From positions 1-5,549 of the forward strand of contig JANYFI010000389.1 in assembly GCA_025362765.1 (NCBI GenBank): a stretch of 5,549 nt of DNA, in the 5' to 3' direction. A program made the translations under genes and the position numbers. This document shows positions 1 to 5,549 of the stretch, one piece after another. Source of the stretch: Ferruginibacter sp. GTDB lineage: Bacteria > Bacteroidota > Bacteroidia > Chitinophagales > Chitinophagaceae. Every line of letters starts with the position of its first letter. Position 1 is the stretch's first letter. The notes beneath the pieces were generated by a model, which was not told the origin of the DNA, searched no databases, and worked only from the letters and a program-made list of their open reading frames with translations.

Positions 1-1039
1 ACTCAGCCCCGAAGAATTGAATACGCTAAGTTATGAAAGGTATCATTATCCTTGCCCGGTTGTTCAAAAAAGGCTGCACAGTGTTTATATCAAAGCTGTA
101 TCAGGTTATTCAAACAAGACAGTTTGTAAACTTTGTGATGCACATTCCAACAGTTTAAGTCAGTGGATATCCCTTTACAAAACGCAAGGCATTTCAGGGT
201 TGTGCAAAATGCCTGATGCTCATAACCAAAGTTCGCTGGAAGCACACTCAACCGGCATCAAAGAATCCTTTGCACAGCAACCACCCCGGAGCATTGAAGA
301 GGCAAGGCTGAGAATACAAACGCTTACAGGCATTGACCGGAGCAAGACCCGTGTAAGTGCCTTTATGAAACGGCATGGTTTCCGTTTTTAAAAGACAGGC
401 CATATCCCTGCCCGTGTAAATACAGCAACACAGCAATCATGGAGGGAACAAACCCTGAAACTCGCCATAGCCGCAGCCCGGGAGCAACAAATACATCTGC
501 TCTTTATGGATGCAGCCCATTTTGTTCTGGAGCCATTCCTGTGCAGGTTATGGTGCATTGTAAGAGTGTTTATCAAATCAGCGGCAGGCCGCAACCGTAT
601 CAACGTTTTGGGAGCTGTCAACGCCATCACTAAAGAAGTGACGGTTTGCACCAACACCAGTTTTGTTGATGCAAACACCATCGTTGCATTCTTAAAACAG
701 TTGAAACAACAGTACACAGATAAGCCCATTGCCATCGTACTGGACAATGCCAGGTATCAGCATTGCTTTTTTGTAACCACCTGGGCTAGGTCATTGGGTA
801 TTCACCTGCTTTTTCTGCCACCGTACTCCCCCAATCTCAACATTATTGAGCGGTTATGGAAATTTACAAAAAAGGAAATCCTAAACGCCCAATATTATGA
901 TTCGCCGGCACTTTTTCATCAGGCCATTAATGACTTTTTTCAAAAAATAAATGAAACACATCATCATAAAATTGAAAAATTATTGACCCTCAATTTTCAA
1001 TTCTTTGATGATGCCATGTCACATTCCTATGCGGCGTGA
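1..1039 (+). mobile_element. IS630-family insertion sequence, left end outside the window
   Basis: The element is recognised from its transposase alone. The left terminal repeat lies before position 1, so the terminal inverted repeats and the TA target duplication cannot be matched. The right end should fall at or soon after the TGA at 1037-1039. TA dinucleotides occur just after it (in the stretch 1041-1056, gtataattatagatat), and any of them could be the target duplication. The right boundary given here is the end of the coding frame, not a mapped IS end. There is no accessory or cargo gene in the visible part. Confidence 0.7.
2..1039 (+). pseudogene. IS630-family transposase, 5'-partial, interrupted by one in-frame stop
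   Basis: This encodes a DDE transposase that would cut and paste its insertion sequence, by family knowledge at TA targets. One frame runs from the window edge to TGA at 1037-1039. Counting codons from position 2, the N-terminal half has a helix-turn-helix (about codons 35-67, GYSNKTVCKLCDAHSNSLSQW) and a second winged-helix-like segment (about 109-129, TGIDRSKTRVSAFMKRHGF). The catalytic half has FMDAAHF (D170), VLDNARYQ (D248) and YSPNLNIIERLWKF (E283); the D248-E283 spacing of 34 residues fits the IS630/Tc1 class. Codon 130 is TAA (389-391). The frame is open again at once (KTGHIPARV), so no frameshift is involved. The TTG at 17 is unlikely to be the true start, because the frame is open upstream (LSPEE, a common IS630 N-terminal motif). 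About 345 codons is near full length. It is most likely inactivated by point mutation; readthrough, two-part expression or a sequencing error remain possible. Confidence 0.9.
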
Positions 1040-1369
1040 AGTATAATTATAGATATTAGCAATTGCTGTCAAGCTGCTGGAGGCTTCCGTATTGCGTCTT
1101 TAGCAAAAGCAAATAATGGTTTGCAGGACGTAGTAATAGTTTAAAGTATTGACTCCTTTAAAGCGACTGCGCTATCTTCCCGTTATTGAGAGGGGTAACC
1201 ACCTGCACTTGCCTTTCATCCTTCATTTTAATACTACTAAAAACTAATATAGAAAGCAATGAAATAATCAGCCATCATGCAGATGGAGAATACTTTGAAG
1301 CAAAAAAATAATGATTGAAATATTACCTGCCGCTGTAAATTTCCTTTATTAAGACTGGTTAGCTATTTT
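1040..1369. other. Intergenic spacer with no supportable gene
   Basis: These 330 bases lie between the transposase stop and the helicase stop (the helicase reads toward this region). I see no protein family, tRNA or rRNA, and no convincing hairpin plus T-run terminator for the helicase transcript. Two tiny open stretches read like protein fragments. One is plus-strand and ends at TAA 1309-1311 with ISHHADGEYFEAKK. The other is minus-strand, 22 codons at 1226-1158, ending VTPLNNGKIAQSL. Neither is recognisable or has start-site support. A 10-bp perfect palindrome, agcaattgct, sits at 1058-1067. The spacer may include the outer tip of the IS and eroded host sequence. Confidence 0.5.
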
Positions 1370-3208
1370 TTACAACTCAAATTCCCACACGGTTCGGTAG
1401 CTGCCATATTTTTCTATATAGGTTAAAAAAGAATTGTAAAATGCATCACCGCCAATGGTGGCGCTGTCGCCTATTACAAACAATTGCTCTTTAGCCCTCG
1501 TGATCGCTACATTCATTCTCCGGTAATCTTTTAAAAATCCAATATCTCCATCATCATTGCTTCTTACCAGGCTTAAAATAATAATTTCTTTTTCCTGGCC
1601 CTGGAAACTGTCAATGGTACTGATGCGCATGACCGCTGGCAGCAGTTCTTTTGCCGCTGTAACCTGGCCATTATAGGGAGATATGAAAGCTGTCTTTTCG
1701 GGAGGCAGCACTTCCGTTTCCAATAGTTTTTGCGCAATTTTCAATTCGCCTTCGTTTTGTAAACTCATGCCGTTATTGCCCTGTACCTCATTAAATCCAG
1801 ACCCTGCAGTGTCTATAAAACTGATATGCGTTCCAGTGTTGTTAAGATGCGCCGCTGTATTTAATAAGCCGTTGTAAAAATAATTACTGCTAAAACCGGC
1901 AATGGATTCCCTCATCCGGTATTGAATATTCAGTAAATAAATATTGCCGACGGTTGCAATACATTTTTCTAAAATAGATTGGTTTAAGCCCAGCCGGGCT
2001 GCCTCATTACTTAAAATAGTAGGCGGTAATTGCAGGTGGTCACCGGCCAGTACATATTTTTCTGCCAGCGGAAATACGCACCAGGCCAGAGGTTCAATGC
2101 ATTGCCCCGCTTCGTCCATCACCAATGTATTAAAAGTAAGGTGGTTGATTTTTGCATCGTATAATCCGATTGGTGTACCAGCAACTACTTCAGCTTCGGT
2201 ATATAATTTTTCTTCATTGTAAGCCTGTATCTTTTTAATTTCAGCCCTGATGTTTTTTACTTCTTTAAATAACAGGTTGCGTTGTTCCCGCTCCGCCTTG
2301 CCGAAACTTCGTTTGTATTTCAGCGCCATTTTCCTAAACTGTTCCGCTCTTATTTTTAGCTCTTTTATTTCTTTTTGTTGTTTGCTGTTTGCCAGCCTGC
2401 CCTCGGGCGTATGTAAAAAAATCATCTCATCCACCTTGCTCGTGTTACCAACCCTCAGCACCTGTACACCTTGTGCTATCAAGCCTTTGGCAATATTATC
2501 CACTGCGGTATTGCTGGGTGCGGATACCAGCACCTTTTCCCCGGTTTTAATCAATTGGGTGATGGCCTCAATTAAAGTGGTGGTTTTGCCTGTGCCCGGC
2601 GGCCCATGAACAATGGTAATATTTTCATTTTGTACAATGGCTTTTACTGCATTTTGCTGGCTTTCATTCAACCGTTGATTGCTACAATGCAGCGCTATGT
2701 TTTTTAACGGAGATGAAATAAGCGGAGGGGCTGTTTCATCATGTATCTGGCGGAACAATTGATACAGTTCTTTGTTAGCCTCCAGGTTATTCAGCACGGT
2801 TTTCATGATGGTGGTAGTGCGCTGATCGGGCGCTAGTTTTATACCCACTCCATTGTCTTCTATCCAGTCCGGAAAGTCTGGCGAAAATAACCTGAATTCA
2901 CCCACTTTGCCATCCAGGCTCATCAACACGCCTTTTACCGGTTCCTCACCGGTGTAAAAACATTCTATGGCAGCGCCGTCTTTAAACTGGTTGGTTTCTA
3001 CCGGAAAATTAATGCGAAAACTTATTTCGGGATAATCGGCATAGCCGAAATTTTTTCGGGTAACGGTAATGGGATGCAGCGCCAAACCCTCTGCCTTCAA
3101 CGATTTAAGGGTATGTTGCTGATCCAGGCTAAAACGTTTAACCTGCTCTTTCTCTTCTAAACTAATGCATTGTAATAATAAATTAATATGCGGATCTGTT
3201 ATTGGCAT
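1370..3208 (-). CDS. Superfamily 1 helicase, UPF1/IGHMBP2-like (AAA domain protein)
   Basis: This is a predicted ATP-dependent DNA/RNA helicase of the UPF1-like SF1 group, acting in the cytoplasm; by family knowledge such enzymes move 5' to 3'. All core motifs are visible in its 612 residues: Q-motif region LNESQQNAV (180-188), Walker A GPPGTGKTT (202-210), motif Ia SAPSNTAVDN (229-238), Walker B/motif II DEAGQ (365-369), motif III GDHLQLPPT (389-397), QYRM (429-432), motif IV-like FISPYNGQ (508-515), motif V STIDSFQGQEKE (530-541) and motif VI RRMNVAITRAK (563-573). Residues 1-170 fit the N-terminal beta-barrel region of IGHMBP2-like proteins. The Lys/Glu-rich stretch at about 276-335 fits the helical stalk inserted in domain 1. 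Its length matches the bacterial IGHMBP2-like family, and no extra nuclease or zinc domain is seen. The ATG at 3208 gives the expected N-terminus, with no Shine-Dalgarno. It stands alone, divergent from the protease gene. The physiological substrate is not known; a repair or RNA-processing role is only inferred. Confidence 0.93.
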   Translation of the reverse strand: MPITDPHINLLLQCISLEEKEQVKRFSLDQQHTLKSLKAEGLALHPITVTRKNFGYADYPEISFRINFPVETNQFKDGAAIECFYTGEEPVKGVLMSLDGKVGEFRLFSPDFPDWIEDNGVGIKLAPDQRTTTIMKTVLNNLEANKELYQLFRQIHDETAPPLISSPLKNIALHCSNQRLNESQQNAVKAIVQNENITIVHGPPGTGKTTTLIEAITQLIKTGEKVLVSAPSNTAVDNIAKGLIAQGVQVLRVGNTSKVDEMIFLHTPEGRLANSKQQKEIKELKIRAEQFRKMALKYKRSFGKAEREQRNLLFKEVKNIRAEIKKIQAYNEEKLYTEAEVVAGTPIGLYDAKINHLTFNTLVMDEAGQCIEPLAWCVFPLAEKYVLAGDHLQLPPTILSNEAARLGLNQSILEKCIATVGNIYLLNIQYRMRESIAGFSSNYFYNGLLNTAAHLNNTGTHISFIDTAGSGFNEVQGNNGMSLQNEGELKIAQKLLETEVLPPEKTAFISPYNGQVTAAKELLPAVMRISTIDSFQGQEKEIIILSLVRSNDDGDIGFLKDYRRMNVAITRAKEQLFVIGDSATIGGDAFYNSFLTYIEKYGSYRTVWEFEL

Positions 3209-3351
3209 GGCGTGAAAGTAACAAGGATGAAGAGAATAAAAAAATCAATCGGCTTTACCAATGTGATAACCACTGGTAAAAAACAATTTTATATTTTAGC
3301 CGGATTAACTACTTTGTAGATACTTAATTTTCTTCCACCAAATTTTTAGAC
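3209..3351. promoter_or_regulatory. Divergent promoter region between helicase and tricorn-like protease
   Basis: Both flanking genes start outward from this 143-bp A/T-rich gap, so it should carry a promoter for each. Bacteroidota promoters typically have a TAnnTTTG element near -7. For the plus-strand protease gene the best partial match is TACTTTG at 3310-3316, one base short of the consensus, which would give a leader of roughly 30 nt. For the minus-strand helicase, TAAAATTG (complement of 3284-3291) matches at five of the six fixed positions. I see no clear -33 TTTG for either. The location is secure by layout; the individual elements are weak guesses. Neither gene has a Shine-Dalgarno sequence; the protease start is preceded by aatttttagac, as is usual in this phylum. 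Confidence 0.45.
3254..3280. repeat. Inverted repeat (dyad) in the divergent promoter region
   Basis: Arms TTTACCA (3254-3260) and TGGTAAA (3274-3280) are perfect 7-bp complements. Inside them GTG (3263-3265) pairs with CAC (3271-3273) around the loop ATAAC, leaving AT (3261-3262) unpaired. It could be an operator for a dimeric regulator of either gene, or a hairpin in the helicase leader RNA. A T7 run follows on the minus strand (complement of 3238-3244), but 9 nt separate it from the stem, so it is a poor intrinsic terminator. Confidence 0.45.
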
Positions 3352-5549
3352 ATGAGATTTTTTTTATATTGTATTGCGCTATTGTTAACAGCAGGAAATG
3401 CTATTGGCCAAAACAATCCTTTGTGGATGCGTTACCCTGCTATTTCTCCGGATGGAAAAACAATTGCCTTTGGGTATAAAGGAGATATTTACAAAGTAGA
3501 TGCTGCTGGCGGAACGGCTGTTCCCTTAACCCTGCATGAGGCGCAGGATATGATGCCTGTATGGAGTCATGATGGAAAATACATTGCTTTTGCAAGTGAC
3601 CGCTATGGTAATTTTGACGTGTTTGTAATGCCATCATCGGGTGGTATTCCTACAAGGGTTACATACAATAGCGCAGCCGATTTTCCGTTTGATTTTTCGC
3701 CTGATAACAAGCAGCTTATTTTTGGAAGTGCCAGAAATATACAAGCCGCCAATGTGCGTTTTTATAGCCCAAGATTATTTCAAAACCTTTACACCGTACC
3801 CATTACAGGCGGAAGGCCGGTATTGATATCAGGAGCCGGCATGGACAGGGCGCATTACAACAGCAAGGGCAACCAGCTTGTTTTTGAAGACAGAAAAGGA
3901 TATGAAGATCCATGGCGCAAACACCATACCTCTTCAGTTACAAGAGACATCTGGACAATGGATATTAAAACCAATCAATATAAAAAAATAAGTGATTTTG
4001 AAGGCGAGGACAGGGAACCTGTTTTTGGCAGTGATGACCAATCTGTATATTACCTCAGCGAAAAAAATGGCAATCAAAATGTATATAAAAAGGAGCTTGG
4101 TTCAGCAAGCGAAAAGCAACTGTCGCAGTTTAAAACAAACCCTGTTCGCCATTTAAGTATCAGTAAAAACAATACGCTCTGCTTTACAAATGATGGCGAA
4201 ATCTACACGCTTGCCAATGGTGGTACACCGCAAAAGGTAGCCATCCAGATTTACAATGATGGAAGGGAAAATGTAGAAAAAAATATAATGGTAAATGGAA
4301 ACGTGGGCGAATTTGCGCTATCTCCCAATGGTAAGGAAATTGCGTTTGTAACCAGGGGCGAAGTATTTGTTACAAGTGTTGACGGAACTCAAACCAAACG
4401 GATTACCAATACGCCGCAACAGGAGCGCATGATACGATGGTCGCCCGATGGTAAAAGTTTAATTTATGCAGCAGAACGAAATGATAACTGGGATATTTAT
4501 ACAGCTTCCATTGCAAGAAAAGAGGAGCCGTATTTTTATGCCGCCACGGTGATAAAAGAAGAACCGCTTATAGCCACAGCAGCCGAAGAATTCTTACCCA
4601 AATATTCGCCCGATGGTAAAGAAGTGGCTTATCTTGAAAACAGGAATGTGCTTAAAATATTTACACTGTCAACAAAACAAACCCGCACTATTATTCCGGC
4701 GGGGCATAACTACAGTTATTCAGATGGCGACATTGATTTTAACTGGAGCCCGGATGGAAAATACATTCTTGCTGATGACGAATACTTTGGTTTTGGCGGC
4801 GCCCATATCGGTATTTTAAAAGCGGATGCTGCAGGAACCATCCTTCATCCAATCAATAGCGGGTTTGGAGAAGATAATCCGAAATGGGCATTGAATGGCA
4901 AGTTGATTACATGGCTTAATAACCGCGAAGGCCGCCGCTCGCTTGCTTTTCAGGGCAACCGAGAAGTGGATATTTACGGAGCCTTTTTAGATCAGCCTGC
5001 ATTTGATGAATTTAAACTTGGGAAGGATGATTATGCTTTGCTGCTTGAAAAAAATGGTGGAGATAAAAAAGATTCGTCACTAAAAAAAGATTCAGCATCT
5101 AAACTAAGTACAGCAAAATCAAAAAACTGGTCGCCGGATTTTACAGGAATTGACAGCCGCAAAGTTCGTTTAACCATTAATAGTGCTTCCATCAGCGATT
5201 ATGTTGTAACAGCCGATGCCGCAAAAATATATTACCTGGCGGCATTTGAAAAAGGATATGATTTATGGGTGACTGAGCCACGCACACACGATACAAAAAT
5301 ATTGGCTAAACTCGGCGGCAGCCCCAGCGGCATTGAAATGAGTAAAGATGGTAAGAGTGTTTTTGTAACGAATAATGGCAGCCTGTTAAAAATTGATGAT
5401 GCAGGAAAATCAACGCCCATCAGTATTTCGGCGGAAATGATTCTGAATGCGGCCAAAGAAAGAGCCTATATTTTTGATCACTGCTGGCGGCAGGTAAAGG
5501 CAAAATTTTATGACCCCAAAATTCATGGGATAGACTGGAAAATGTATAA
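3352..5549 (+). CDS. Secreted tricorn-protease homologue (PD40 propellers plus S41 peptidase), 3'-partial
   Basis: This is a predicted exported serine peptidase of the tricorn type (family S41), which by family knowledge degrades peptides threaded through beta-propellers. The frame is open for 732 codons from ATG 3352 and runs off the right edge. Residues 1-19 form a signal peptide: Arg2, a hydrophobic core, then NAIG before Gln20, a plausible signal peptidase I site. PD40/TolB-like blades repeat the S-P-D-G-K theme: ISPDGKTIAF (31-40), WSHDGKYIAF (71-80), FSPDNKQLIF (115-124), LSPNGKEIAF (323-332), WSPDGKSLIY (363-372), YSPDGKEVAY (418-427), WSPDGKYIL (465-473) and MSKDGKSVF (663-671). A Lys/Ser/Asp-rich linker (about 569-590) precedes RKVRLTINSAS, and similar charged linkers are known at this place in Bacteroidota homologues. 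At 704-732, RAYIFDHCWRQVKAKFYDP then HGIDW is the start of the tricorn C1 domain. Family length is about 1,070-1,100 residues, so the catalytic His, PDZ domain and catalytic Ser lie outside; activity cannot be judged here. It is probably periplasmic or secreted. Confidence 0.92.
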   Translation, partial: MRFFLYCIALLLTAGNAIGQNNPLWMRYPAISPDGKTIAFGYKGDIYKVDAAGGTAVPLTLHEAQDMMPVWSHDGKYIAFASDRYGNFDVFVMPSSGGIPTRVTYNSAADFPFDFSPDNKQLIFGSARNIQAANVRFYSPRLFQNLYTVPITGGRPVLISGAGMDRAHYNSKGNQLVFEDRKGYEDPWRKHHTSSVTRDIWTMDIKTNQYKKISDFEGEDREPVFGSDDQSVYYLSEKNGNQNVYKKELGSASEKQLSQFKTNPVRHLSISKNNTLCFTNDGEIYTLANGGTPQKVAIQIYNDGRENVEKNIMVNGNVGEFALSPNGKEIAFVTRGEVFVTSVDGTQTKRITNTPQQERMIRWSPDGKSLIYAAERNDNWDIYTASIARKEEPYFYAATVIKEEPLIATAAEEFLPKYSPDGKEVAYLENRNVLKIFTLSTKQTRTIIPAGHNYSYSDGDIDFNWSPDGKYILADDEYFGFGGAHIGILKADAAGTILHPINSGFGEDNPKWALNGKLITWLNNREGRRSLAFQGNREVDIYGAFLDQPAFDEFKLGKDDYALLLEKNGGDKKDSSLKKDSASKLSTAKSKNWSPDFTGIDSRKVRLTINSASISDYVVTADAAKIYYLAAFEKGYDLWVTEPRTHDTKILAKLGGSPSGIEMSKDGKSVFVTNNGSLLKIDDAGKSTPISISAEMILNAAKERAYIFDHCWRQVKAKFYDPKIHGIDWKMY

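Noticed and set aside
17..19. TTG as the start codon of the transposase
   Set aside because: The same frame is open upstream to the window edge and encodes LSPEE, typical of the IS630 N-terminus, so the real start is probably outside the window.
387..393. TTTAAAA, a slippery-type heptamer suggesting programmed -1 frameshifting in the transposase
   Set aside because: The halves before and after the stop are in the same frame, so a frameshift would move the ribosome out of the catalytic frame. The heptamer phase is also wrong for the transposase reading frame.
388..747. Minus-strand open frame of 119 codons across the transposase
   Set aside because: It is antisense to the conserved DDE region and has no recognisable family; it is a shadow of the transposase.
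1058..1067. Palindrome agcaattgct as an operator or IS end
   Set aside because: It is short and A/T-centred, has no gene start nearby and no partner at the other IS end in view; chance is a sufficient explanation.
2250..2609. Plus-strand open frame of 119 codons inside the helicase gene
   Set aside because: It is antisense to the stretch from Walker A to the helical stalk of the helicase and has no domain of its own.
1370..3208. Helicase as part of an antiphage defence system
   Set aside because: There is no nuclease, methylase, protease or other defence partner next to it in an operon; the only neighbours are an IS and a divergent secreted peptidase, so a housekeeping IGHMBP2-like helicase is the better reading.
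3238..3280. Intrinsic terminator on the minus strand (stem 3254-3280 plus T7 run)
   Set aside because: Nine bases separate the stem from the T-run, the stem has few G/C pairs, and it lies upstream of the helicase start, not after a gene.
4613..4819. Plus-strand open frame of 68 codons in another frame inside the protease gene
   Set aside because: It overlaps clear propeller repeats (YSPDGK, WSPDGK) in the main frame and has no independent support.

Overview
The window looks like a chromosomal segment from a Bacteroidota bacterium, probably Chitinophagaceae-like. The evidence is moderate-to-low GC, A/T-rich leaders without Shine-Dalgarno sequences, a secreted tricorn-type protease typical of this phylum, and an IS630 transposase of a type common there. 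The assignment is inferred from protein style, not from a marker gene.

Layout, left to right. (1) Positions 1-1039 hold the 3' part of an IS630-family insertion sequence. Its transposase reads rightward in one frame from the window edge to 1039, but a single in-frame TAA at 389-391 splits it between the DNA-binding half and the DDE catalytic half. (2) Positions 1040-1369 are a spacer of about 330 bp with no supportable gene. (3) Positions 1370-3208, minus strand, encode a complete 612-residue superfamily 1 helicase of the UPF1/IGHMBP2 type with every core motif intact. (4) Positions 3209-3351 are a 143-bp divergent intergenic region that must carry both promoters; it contains an imperfect dyad at 3254-3280. 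(5) From 3352 to the right edge, plus strand, is the first 732 codons of a secreted tricorn-protease homologue: signal peptide, PD40/beta-propeller repeats, a charged linker and the start of the C1 domain. The catalytic S41 part lies beyond the window.

The helicase and the protease are transcribed divergently and have no evident functional link: one is a cytoplasmic nucleic-acid motor, the other an exported peptidase. The IS is an unrelated passenger. I found no CRISPR array, tRNA, rRNA, toxin-antitoxin pair, defence island or other multigene system. The most unusual feature is the lone in-frame stop in an otherwise well-preserved transposase.
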